DNA of 5,895 nt from NCBI GenBank assembly GCA_025457905.1, contig JALOTM010000070.1, forward strand, positions 1-5,895, given 5' to 3'. Under the pieces are notes generated by a model. That model saw only the letters and a list, made by a program, of their open reading frames with translations. It was not told the origin of the DNA and ran no database searches. The stretch is from Methanomassiliicoccales archaeon. Its GTDB lineage: Archaea; Thermoplasmatota; Thermoplasmata; Methanomassiliicoccales; UBA472. The position numbers were made by a program, and so were the translations under genes. Below, one piece after another: positions 1 to 5,877 of this stretch (the first letter of the stretch is position 1; each line of letters starts with the position of its first letter).

Positions 1-3000
1 GACGACCTGCTCACTGAGACCATAATGATCGGCGCGCTCATGAAGCTGGAGCGCTACGAGGACGCCCTGGCGTCCATAGACGACGCCCTGGCCAAGCATC
101 CCAACGACCGCGACCTGCTGGAGCGCAAGCGGGCGGCACTCAAGGAGCTGGGCAGGCATGACGACGTCATCGCCGTGGCCAGCCAGACCGTGGCCCACCA
201 TTCCGAGGACTCCAACACCCTCTTCGACCTGGGCATGGCCCACTTCCTCAAGGCAGAGTACGAGAAGGCCGTCAAGCCCCTGGAGAAGTCGCTGAAGATC
301 CAGCCTGAGAGGGAGAGCGCGGCCATCACCGTCAAGGAGGCCTACAAGCACCTGGGGGACGACAAGGAGGTGCTGCGCAGCTGCGAGCGCATCCTGGCCA
401 TCAACCCGGGGAACAAGGAGGCGCTGGAGGACAAGGCCATCGCCCTGGACCGGCTGGGCCGCAGGGACGAGGCCATCGAGGTCTATCGCGCCCTGCTGGA
501 CAAGTGGCCGGACGACGTGGAGATCCTGGCCGACCTGAGCATCGCCTATTACACCAAGGAGGACTACCAGGCGTCCCTGGAGCGCTCCACCGAAGGGACG
601 GGGAGGTTCCCTGAGAACGTCATCTTCTGGCGCGTAAGGGGCGACAGCCTCTTCTCCCTGGGCCGCTCCGAGGAGGCCGTGGAGGCCTTCTCCAAGGCCT
701 GCGAGCTCTCCCCCGGGGACAAGCGACTGCTCTACTCCAAGGGCCTGGCACTGGAGGGGGCGCATCGCTACGAAGAGGCCCTGGCCGCCTATGACCAGGC
801 GCTGCAGACCGACCCTGCCGACAAGAACCTACTGGCCTCCAAGGGCGTGGCCCTGGAGAGCCTGGACCGCTGCGAGGAGGCCCTCAAGTGCTACGACCAG
901 GCCCTGACCATGGACGCCAAGAACCATTTCCTGCTGGTGAGGAAGGGGCAGGCGCTCTCCAAGATGGGCCGGTACGACGAGGCGGTGGTGGCCTTCGATG
1001 CCGCCCTGGAGCTGAGCCCCAAGGACGTGGACGTCCTGGAGGCCAAGAAGGAAGGCCTCAAGCAGATGGGCCGCTACGAGGAGATAATCAAGGTGTCGGA
1101 GAAGATAGTCAAGCTCGACCCCCGCAACTCCAAGGCCTGGGTGGACCGGGGCATCTCCGAGCAGAAGCTCAACCTGCCCGACGACGCGCTCAAATCGTTC
1201 GACCGGGCCCTGGAGCTCGAGCCGGACAACGTCAACGTCCTGGAGCTGAAGAAGGCCGTGATAATGGGCCAGGGCTCGCCGGAGCAGGTGGCGCAGATCT
1301 GCGACGAGATACTCAAGGCCGACCCCAACAACCGCGCCGCCCTGGCGGACAGGGCCATCGCCCTGGACAAGCTGGGCCGCACCGAGGAGGCCGTCCAGGC
1401 CTACGATTCCGCCCTGGCCATCGACGACGCTGACAAGGTGCTATGGAACAAGAAGGGGCTGGCGCTGGTCTCGCTGGGAAGGTATTCGGAGGCTGTGCAG
1501 GCCTTCGAGTCCGCATACAACCTGGACACGGGCGACGCGCGCATCCTGGACAACATGGGCCGCGCGCATCTTCTGCAGCACGATTACACCGCCGCGCTGG
1601 AGATCTTCGATCGGTGCATCGCCATGTCCCCGGAGGTGGCGCAGTTCCATTCCGACAAGGGGCGGGCGCTCGCTTCCCTGGAGCGCTACGACGAGGCGGT
1701 GGCCGCCTTCGACAAGGCCCTCTCGCTGGACCACCGCGACGGCCAGATATGGAAGTACAAGGGGCTGGCCATGCTCAAGCTCGGGCAGTACGCGCAGAGC
1801 GTGCAGTGCTTCGACCGGGCCACCGACGTGGGCCTGGAGGACGCGGTGGTGTACAGCTCCAAGGGCCGGGCGCTGGAGGAGCTGCAGAGGCCCCAGGACG
1901 CCGCCGCCTGCTACGAGAAGGCCCTGGCCATCGACCCCAAGGACGGAGGGATATGGGCGCGCCTGGGCGGTGCGCAGGTGAAGATGGGGGAGTTCGAGAA
2001 GGCCTCCCAATCCATCGAGCAAGCGCTGAAGATCGACCCCAACAACAGGAAGGGCTGGATCGCCCGGGCCACCATCATGGAGAAGCTGGGCCGGGACGAC
2101 GAGGCCCTCAAGTCCTATGATTCGGCCATCGGCCTGGACGGCTCCGACCCCTTCGCCTGGAATGGAAAGGGAATGGTGCTGCTGCGCATGGACTCGCAGG
2201 ACCAGGCGCGCCGCGCCTTCCAGAGGGCCCTGGAGCTCAACCCGGGCATGGAGTCCGCGCAGGAGGGCCTGCGCATCGCCGACGAGCGCAAGCGCGGGGA
2301 GATGGTGGCCAAGTACGCGGAGAAGGTGCTGGAGGTGGAGTTCCGCCGGGGCGCGGAGATCGACAAGGAGGAGGCCTTCCGGGAGTGCGGCATTCCCTAT
2401 GGGGAGCTGGACGACGTCTTCGCCTTCCTGGAGGAGAGGGAGCCGGTGAGCATCGCCTCCCTTTCCAAGGGGGAGATGGGCGAGTACGAGGACGCCTCCC
2501 GCGTGGTGCTCCTGGAGGCCTACAGCAACCCCTTCGTCTCGCAGCACGGCCTGAACCTGGCAGACGTCAAGGCATACCTCCCGGGCGTGGACGTCAAGGG
2601 CGCCAAGAAGGTGCTGTCCTACATCGAGGCCGTGAACCACATGGAGTTCGCCGCCGACAAGCCCGACGCGGAGACGGAGAAGCTGCTGCGCCAGGTCATG
2701 TCCCTCCCCGAGGACCAGAGGTCGGTCATCGGGATAATGCACAACATGCGGGTGGGCATCTACACGGCCAGGAGGCTGATGGCCTACTCGGACTCCTTCC
2801 GCGGCCGGCGCGGATACCGCGCCCCGAAGGTCAAGGTCCGCGAGATGCACGAGGAGCAGGTGGAGGCGGTGGCCGTTCCCTCCCAGGACCTGGTGGAGAG
2901 GGCCACTCAGCAGGCCGAGGAGGAGATGGCCCAGGAGCCCGCCCCCAAGAGGAAGTCCCCCTATGAGGAGCCGGAGGTCTACTCAAGGTCCTACAAGGAG

Positions 3001-3327
3001 GAGAGGAGGGCCACAGAGCGCAAGGCCCAGGAGACCGACCTGAGGGGGCGAAGGTGCCTCTTCCACGGCGGCATCGCGGTCATGAAGTGCCCCTCCTGCG
3101 GCTCGGTGCTTTGCAAGGAATGCACCTCCTCCGGCGCCTGCCCCAGATGCAAGGCCGACCTCGGGACGGGGCCGGCCAAGAAGCCCTCGCGCCCCAAGGC
3201 CGCCGGGCCAGAGCGGAGCGAGGAGGCCCCCGAGCCCGATGAGCCCCAGGAGCAGGCGGAGGAGCCTCAAAAGGGTCAGGAGCAGGAGCAGCCAGAGCCC
3301 CAGGCCAGGGACTGGAGCAGGCTGTGA
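1..3327 (+). CDS. Giant TPR-repeat protein with C-terminal zinc cluster (5' partial)
   Basis: The frame is open from base 1, and neither the ATG at 25 nor the one at 40 has a Shine-Dalgarno sequence, so the gene very likely starts upstream of the window. Residue numbers here count from the ATG at 25 (1100 residues to the TGA). Residues 1-742 are 22 consecutive 34-residue TPRs with the usual pattern: W/L/Y at 4, G/A at 8, Y at 17, A at 20 and 27, P at 32. Residues 743-925 form a mostly helical region of no family I recognise. Residues about 926-1010 are charged linker, 1011-1042 a Cys/His zinc cluster, and 1043-1100 a Pro/Glu/Gln-rich acidic tail. No membrane segment is visible. TPR arrays form superhelical scaffolds that bind peptides or proteins, so a scaffolding or adaptor role is inferred; the partner is unknown. 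The gene faces truD tail to tail, so it is not in an operon with its right-hand neighbours. The TPR call is very secure; the biological function is not known. Confidence 0.93.
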   Translation, partial: DDLLTETIMIGALMKLERYEDALASIDDALAKHPNDRDLLERKRAALKELGRHDDVIAVASQTVAHHSEDSNTLFDLGMAHFLKAEYEKAVKPLEKSLKIQPERESAAITVKEAYKHLGDDKEVLRSCERILAINPGNKEALEDKAIALDRLGRRDEAIEVYRALLDKWPDDVEILADLSIAYYTKEDYQASLERSTEGTGRFPENVIFWRVRGDSLFSLGRSEEAVEAFSKACELSPGDKRLLYSKGLALEGAHRYEEALAAYDQALQTDPADKNLLASKGVALESLDRCEEALKCYDQALTMDAKNHFLLVRKGQALSKMGRYDEAVVAFDAALELSPKDVDVLEAKKEGLKQMGRYEEIIKVSEKIVKLDPRNSKAWVDRGISEQKLNLPDDALKSFDRALELEPDNVNVLELKKAVIMGQGSPEQVAQICDEILKADPNNRAALADRAIALDKLGRTEEAVQAYDSALAIDDADKVLWNKKGLALVSLGRYSEAVQAFESAYNLDTGDARILDNMGRAHLLQHDYTAALEIFDRCIAMSPEVAQFHSDKGRALASLERYDEAVAAFDKALSLDHRDGQIWKYKGLAMLKLGQYAQSVQCFDRATDVGLEDAVVYSSKGRALEELQRPQDAAACYEKALAIDPKDGGIWARLGGAQVKMGEFEKASQSIEQALKIDPNNRKGWIARATIMEKLGRDDEALKSYDSAIGLDGSDPFAWNGKGMVLLRMDSQDQARRAFQRALELNPGMESAQEGLRIADERKRGEMVAKYAEKVLEVEFRRGAEIDKEEAFRECGIPYGELDDVFAFLEEREPVSIASLSKGEMGEYEDASRVVLLEAYSNPFVSQHGLNLADVKAYLPGVDVKGAKKVLSYIEAVNHMEFAADKPDAETEKLLRQVMSLPEDQRSVIGIMHNMRVGIYTARRLMAYSDSFRGRRGYRAPKVKVREMHEEQVEAVAVPSQDLVERATQQAEEEMAQEPAPKRKSPYEEPEVYSRSYKEERRATERKAQETDLRGRRCLFHGGIAVMKCPSCGSVLCKECTSSGACPRCKADLGTGPAKKPSRPKAAGPERSEEAPEPDEPQEQAEEPQKGQEQEQPEPQARDWSRL
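25..2250 (+). repeat. Array of 22 tandem TPR units, 102-base period
   Basis: From base 109 to 2250 the protein divides into 21 full 34-residue TPR units with no insertion or deletion between them, an exact 102-base coding period. A further, incompletely resolved unit precedes them at about 25-108. Typical units read like KGLALVSLGRYSEAVQAF or DRALELEPDN. Units ending in canonical DP, NP or EP alternate with degenerate ones, such as unit 2 (ends HHSED), unit 6 (ends RFPEN), unit 9 (ends MDAKN) and unit 18 (ends VGLED). The array could make roughly three turns of a TPR superhelix if, as in other TPR proteins, about seven to eight repeats make one turn. Confidence 0.9.
3055..3150 (+). other. B-box-like Cys/His zinc-binding cluster in the TPR protein
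   Basis: Residues 1011-1042 of the TPR protein contain C1011, H1014, C1022, C1025, C1030, C1033, C1039 and C1042. The spacing is C-x2-H-x7-C-x2-C-x4-C-x2-C-x5-C-x2-C. The first six ligands match the start of a B-box zinc finger (C-x2-H-x7-C-x2-C-x4-C-x2-C), but the last pair is C-x2-C where B-boxes usually have histidines. Eight ligands would suit two zinc ions. Zinc binding is inferred from spacing; a zinc-ribbon-like or treble-clef variant is the alternative. Confidence 0.72.
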
Positions 3328-3352
3328 GCCCGCCGACGATGGCGAGGGGGGG
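3328..3352. other. 25-base convergent intergenic junction
   Basis: Only 25 bases separate the TGA of the TPR gene from the stop codon of truD on the opposite strand. The spacer is GC-rich, ending in a run of G on the plus strand. It holds only a 4-base-pair stem (CGCC 3331-3334, GGCG 3341-3344) and no T-run on either strand. Any terminators must therefore lie inside the opposing gene, and the transcripts are likely to overlap at their 3' ends. Confidence 0.7.
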
Positions 3353-4702
3353 TCACTCGCCCGGCGCGTCCTCGTTGGCCAGCTCGTAGACCGCCCGGTC
3401 GGCCTCGATCATGTCCGCCTTCATGACCTCGCGCAGCAGGGACGTGGCGTAGCATCCCTTGCCCAGCGAGAAGGAGAGGGCCAGGGCATCGCCCTGGGCG
3501 TCGAAGGAGAGCTGCTCGTAGCGCGCCACCACCTCCCGGCGCGAGCCGGTGGAGCTGCACTCGGGGATGAGCGGCACCACGAAGTCCTCCCTTCTCAAGC
3601 CCTCTTCCTCCAGCATCATCCCCTCAAGCTCCCCGGGCAGGCCCTCGGCCAGCCTGCTCTCGGAGCCGAACAGGACCGCGCTCACCGCCGCCCTGCCGTT
3701 GCGGACCTGCCTGGCCACCAGGTCCAGGTTGGTGCGCGTCACTGGTACGGGCTTGTCGTGGTCTGGGAGGCCGTCCTTGTCCATGGGCAGGACCACGTCC
3801 CCCTCCAGGGGCTGGTCCAGGGGGAGGCCTCGGCGTATGCGCTCGCTGAGCACGCGGTTGAATATGTACGACTGATAGGCATGAACGAACATCATCTGCA
3901 GGTTGCGGGGCAGGGCGCGGATGGCTCCCGGGAAATCACCGGGCTCTCGGGCCAGATGGCCGACCACGATACGCTCGAACATGAGATGGTGCGGCAGCTT
4001 GGACAGGGCGCCCTTCCAGTCGAGGGTCTCCTGGAGGTAGCTCCGGGCCTCCCTGGCCTCCGCCCCCTCCTCCGGGACGGGGTTCGCGGCATAGGCCAGG
4101 CAGGCCTCCTCGAACTCCCCCCTGACGATATGCCTGCCGACGATGTGGGTTATGGGCCGCAGCGAGCCGAAGCGCTGCACGCCGAAGAAGTTGGGGAATC
4201 CTCCCAGCCGGTCCAGCAGGGAGAAGGTGGCCTCCGCCCTCCGCCTGAGGCCCTCGCCCTCCACGGAGCAGCCGGAGACACGGATTCTGAAGGAGTTGCC
4301 GACCAGGTCCCCTATGGTCAGGTTCTTGCGCGAGCGGTAGGCGCCTTCGACCGTGACCTGGTGCATGCGGATGGCCAACACATCGTCCAGAGGGGCCTCG
4401 AAGCACATCAGCTGCGAGGTCACCGCCCTCTTGTCCTTGGTGCCGGCGAAGGAGATGCGGTTGCGGGAGATGCCCAGCTGGCGAGCCAGCATTCTCACCA
4501 GGCGGTTGGTCTCCCAGTTGACGGAGGTCACCTTGGCGATGGTGAAGCGCCCGGAAGGGTCCTCGGGGGGATGCCTGGAGATCTCCTCCACCACGAAGTC
4601 CTCCACCTCGCGCTTCAGCATCCCGCCTATGCCAGGTGTGTCAGTGTAGAATACCTCGAGCCCGATCCGGGCCTCTTGTGAGGTGCAAACCAGGTGTCCC
4701 AT
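3353..4702 (-). CDS. truD: tRNA pseudouridine(13) synthase TruD
   Basis: This 449-residue protein should isomerise uridine 13 in the D-stem of tRNA to pseudouridine in the cytoplasm; TruD/Pus7 enzymes can have other RNA targets. The evidence is the family catalytic motif FAGTKDKRAVTSQ at residues 85-97, with D90 as the presumed nucleophile. Also present are the N-terminal TDTPGIGG and KREVEDFVVEE segments (20-40), the family motif NFFGVQRFG (171-179), and YQSYIFNRVLSERI (276-289). The C-terminal segment LGKGCYATSLLREVMKA (413-429) returns to the catalytic fold after the TruD-specific insertion. Length is normal for an archaeal TruD. The ATG at 4702 lies 7 bases after the rpoL stop. It has no clear Shine-Dalgarno sequence but gives the expected short lead-in before TDTPGIGG. 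Close spacing suggests co-transcription with rpoL. No key residue is missing. Confidence 0.96.
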   Translation of the reverse strand: MGHLVCTSQEARIGLEVFYTDTPGIGGMLKREVEDFVVEEISRHPPEDPSGRFTIAKVTSVNWETNRLVRMLARQLGISRNRISFAGTKDKRAVTSQLMCFEAPLDDVLAIRMHQVTVEGAYRSRKNLTIGDLVGNSFRIRVSGCSVEGEGLRRRAEATFSLLDRLGGFPNFFGVQRFGSLRPITHIVGRHIVRGEFEEACLAYAANPVPEEGAEAREARSYLQETLDWKGALSKLPHHLMFERIVVGHLAREPGDFPGAIRALPRNLQMMFVHAYQSYIFNRVLSERIRRGLPLDQPLEGDVVLPMDKDGLPDHDKPVPVTRTNLDLVARQVRNGRAAVSAVLFGSESRLAEGLPGELEGMMLEEEGLRREDFVVPLIPECSSTGSRREVVARYEQLSFDAQGDALALSFSLGKGCYATSLLREVMKADMIEADRAVYELANEDAPGE

Positions 4703-4709
4703 GGGAGCG

Positions 4710-4985
4710 CTACTTCAGGTCCTTGGCCAACTTGTCCTTGGCCTCCTTGAAGTTGTTGGACAGGGACTTGGCCGCGCGCTTGAGCGCTGTCTGGGGCTTC
4801 CCGCTGCTGACCTTGACGTACAGCGTAGGGAGCCCGAGGTCTGGATGGGCGGCGGTGTACTTGACCTCGGCGACCAGCTCGTCCTCCAGGAGCTCCTTCA
4901 CCAAGGGGGAGATCAAGGTCATGTCCGCGTCCTTGATCTGGATCCTGATGGAGTCCTTGTCCTTATCGAGCAGCTGAATCTCCAT
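4710..4985 (-). CDS. rpoL: DNA-directed RNA polymerase subunit Rpo11 (RpoL)
   Basis: A 91-residue protein of the archaeal Rpo11/eukaryotic RPB11 family, the counterpart of one bacterial alpha-subunit domain. It pairs with Rpo3 to start assembly of the polymerase core. Length, the MEIQLLDKDKDSIRIQI opening strands, the segment DMTLISPLVKELLED (21-35), the conserved HP (47-48), and the strand LYVKVSSGKPQTALKRAAK (55-73) followed by a long C-terminal helix all fit. The family hallmark, usually D-H-T-(L/F)-x-N, reads DMTLIS here, so two usually conserved positions differ. The ATG at 4985 is the natural start, with an archaeal TATA-like box about 29 bases upstream implying a leaderless or near-leaderless mRNA. 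It is the first gene of a likely two-gene unit with truD. Confidence 0.93.
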   Translation of the reverse strand: MEIQLLDKDKDSIRIQIKDADMTLISPLVKELLEDELVAEVKYTAAHPDLGLPTLYVKVSSGKPQTALKRAAKSLSNNFKEAKDKLAKDLK

Positions 4986-5010
4986 GCTCCCGCCCTATAA
5001 GAGGCGCGGT

Positions 5011-5018
5011 AATAAATC
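5011..5018 (-). promoter_or_regulatory. TATA-box-like promoter element for rpoL-truD
   Basis: Read on the minus strand, the sequence is GAAAAGATTTATTACC. The box GATTTATT lies at 5018-5011, preceded by a purine/A-rich stretch that could serve as a BRE (TFB recognition element). Its centre is about 29 bases upstream of the rpoL ATG. With the usual archaeal distance of about 26 bases to the start site, transcription would begin around 4988, only a few bases before the ATG. A second TATA-like string (CTTATAGG, 5001-4994) is too close to the start codon to serve this gene. Confidence 0.6.
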
Positions 5019-5069
5019 TTTTCATGACCAGGCATCCCCTCGGCGAGGTTGCTGGCAGTTAAGGGATGG

Positions 5070-5115
5070 AGGGCGGGGGTGTGGGGAATCGAGTAAATGG
5101 AGGACCCCCCGCCCT
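5070..5115 (-). terminator. GC-rich hairpin after the transporter gene, possible terminator
   Basis: A perfect 10-base-pair inverted repeat has arms AGGGCGGGGG (5070-5079) and CCCCCGCCCT (5106-5115), with a 26-base loop. It begins 5 bases after the transporter stop codon (5121) and ends over 50 bases before the rpoL TATA box. Position and stem strength suit a transcript 3' end or mRNA-stabilising structure. There is no strong T-run after the stem on the minus strand, and archaeal termination depends mainly on U-runs, so a terminator role is only possible. The rest of the 4986-5120 gap holds the rpoL promoter and nothing else I can identify. Confidence 0.4.
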
Positions 5116-5120
5116 GTTGG

Positions 5121-5825
5121 TCATTTGGTCGGCTTCTCCATGGGCCTGCGGGCCAGGTCGACCCTGGCCACAGGCCAAATGGGCGCCACGGTCTTGCCGT
5201 ATACCTCGTTCAGCACCTGCGCCAGCCCAGTGTACATGGCGGACAGGGCGCAGAACACACCCACCGCCCCCGCGACCCGAATGATGTCGGTATTCACGAG
5301 CCCGTTCCCGAGGGCCAGGAGGGCGAAGAGGAGGGTAAGGCTGCCGAACACCACCTGGAGGGCGCGGTTCATGCGCAGCGTGCCCAGGAACAAGGCCGCC
5401 GAGAACACGCCCCATATGGCAAGGAAGGAGGCGAAGGACGTGGGGTCTGACTTGGCACCGATCCCCAGCGCCGGCAGGATGAGGAGGGCAACAAGGGCGA
5501 GCCAGAACATGCCATAGGAGGTAAAGGCCGTGGCCCCGAAGGTGTTCCCCTTCTTCCATTCCATGTATCCTGCCAGGACCTGCGCCAGACCCCCCATGAA
5601 AATGCCCATGCCCAGGATCATGCTGTCCAGGGCGTATAGGCCGAGGTTGTGCAGGTTGAGCAGGAACGTGGTCATCCCGAATCCCATCAGACCCAGCGGA
5701 GCTGGGTTCGCGGTCACGTCCTTGATGGTCAGTTGGGTGTCCTTGAGCTCTGATTGCAGGGTGATGCTTCCCCCTCCTCTGCGAGGTTCGTAAGAAAAGG
5801 TATCAATTACGGGTTTATAAGTCAT
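5121..5825 (-). CDS. GPR1/FUN34/YaaH (AceTr, SatP-like) acetate/succinate transporter
   Basis: An integral membrane protein of 234 residues with about six hydrophobic helices (roughly 44-62, 67-87, 102-120, 129-148, 155-173 and 181-206). The family signature NPAPLGL is at 40-46, followed by MGFGMTTFLLNLHN (47-60). A second conserved stretch covers GGLAQVLAGYMEWKKGNTFG (78-97) and continues TAFTSYGMFW (99-108). Family members move acetate or succinate with protons, or form anion-channel-like hexamers; here acetate uptake or efflux is inferred from family only. The C-terminal tail is short and basic. The start is uncertain. The ATG at 5825 has no spaced Shine-Dalgarno and would need leaderless translation, and codons 1-17 are unusually AT-rich. 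A strong AGGAGG sits inside the frame at 5778-5773 but faces an ATC rather than a standard start. The transporter is separated from rpoL by 135 bases, so it is probably its own unit. Confidence 0.93.
   Translation of the reverse strand: MTYKPVIDTFSYEPRRGGGSITLQSELKDTQLTIKDVTANPAPLGLMGFGMTTFLLNLHNLGLYALDSMILGMGIFMGGLAQVLAGYMEWKKGNTFGATAFTSYGMFWLALVALLILPALGIGAKSDPTSFASFLAIWGVFSAALFLGTLRMNRALQVVFGSLTLLFALLALGNGLVNTDIIRVAGAVGVFCALSAMYTGLAQVLNEVYGKTVAPIWPVARVDLARRPMEKPTK
5773..5820 (-). promoter_or_regulatory. Rival TATA box and Shine-Dalgarno inside the predicted transporter N-terminus
   Basis: On the minus strand TTATAAA (5820-5814) is a good archaeal TATA match. It would place transcription start near 5791, some 26 bases before a strong Shine-Dalgarno AGGAGG (5778-5773). 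Seven bases after GGAGG lies codon 21, which reads ATC, not ATG, GTG or TTG. The layout is a well-formed promoter, leader and ribosome site lacking only a standard start codon. It may be chance, or it may mean the true start is not at 5825. Confidence 0.35.
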
Positions 5826-5843
5826 TCCTACAAAAAAACAGAG

Positions 5844-5851
5844 AATATTTA
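5844..5851 (-). promoter_or_regulatory. TATA-like box for the transporter (leaderless model)
   Basis: On the minus strand the string TAAATATT spans 5851-5844, centred about 22 bases before the ATG at 5825. This is near the spacing expected for a leaderless archaeal transcript, although slightly short. It lies in a 70-base AT-rich stretch (17 of 70 bases are G or C in 5826-5895). A rival TATA-like string lies further downstream, inside the predicted first codons. Confidence 0.45.
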
Positions 5852-5856
5852 GTGTT

Positions 5857-5877
5857 AATTACAAAAAATGTGTAATT
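5857..5877. promoter_or_regulatory. Perfect 7-7-7 inverted repeat, candidate operator
   Basis: AATTACA (5857-5863), a 7-base spacer and TGTAATT (5871-5877) form a perfect 21-base dyad. It sits directly upstream of the TATA-like box at 5844-5851. Size and symmetry are what a dimeric helix-turn-helix regulator would bind. From this position a bound protein could recruit or block TBP/TFB. The regulator is unknown, and chance is increased by the AT-rich composition. Confidence 0.45.

Noticed and set aside
25..60. ATG at 25 or 40 as the true start of the TPR gene
   Set aside because: The frame continues open to base 1 and there is no Shine-Dalgarno or TATA-like signal. The helix leading into the first unit already seems to begin before the ATG, so truncation by the window edge is more likely.
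109..2250. 102-base periodic DNA as a CRISPR-like or satellite array
   Set aside because: The period is explained fully by 34-residue TPR units under coding constraint. Units differ greatly in sequence, and there are no identical repeats with unique spacers.
1441..2850. Long minus-strand open frame (469 codons) antisense to the TPR gene
   Set aside because: This is a shadow of the repeat-rich GC-rich coding strand; low-complexity Leu/Gly/Val/His composition and no family features.
3331..3344. CGCC/GGCG stem between the convergent genes as a terminator
   Set aside because: Only 4 base pairs and no T-run on either strand, so expected by chance in GC-rich DNA.
3239..4681. Long plus-strand open frame (480 codons) antisense to truD
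   Set aside because: It lies opposite a clear TruD and has no recognisable motif. Its composition is the Gly/Leu/Val/His/Gln-rich pattern expected from the complement of a GC-rich gene. It also has no ribosome site.
4994..5001. CTTATAGG as the TATA box for rpoL
   Set aside because: It ends only 8 bases before the ATG, so transcription would start inside the coding region; the box at 5011-5018 fits better.
4984..5517. Plus-strand open frames across the rpoL promoter and transporter gene
   Set aside because: They are Arg/Pro/Gly-rich frames antisense to a clear membrane protein with a family signature, with no motif or start signal of their own.
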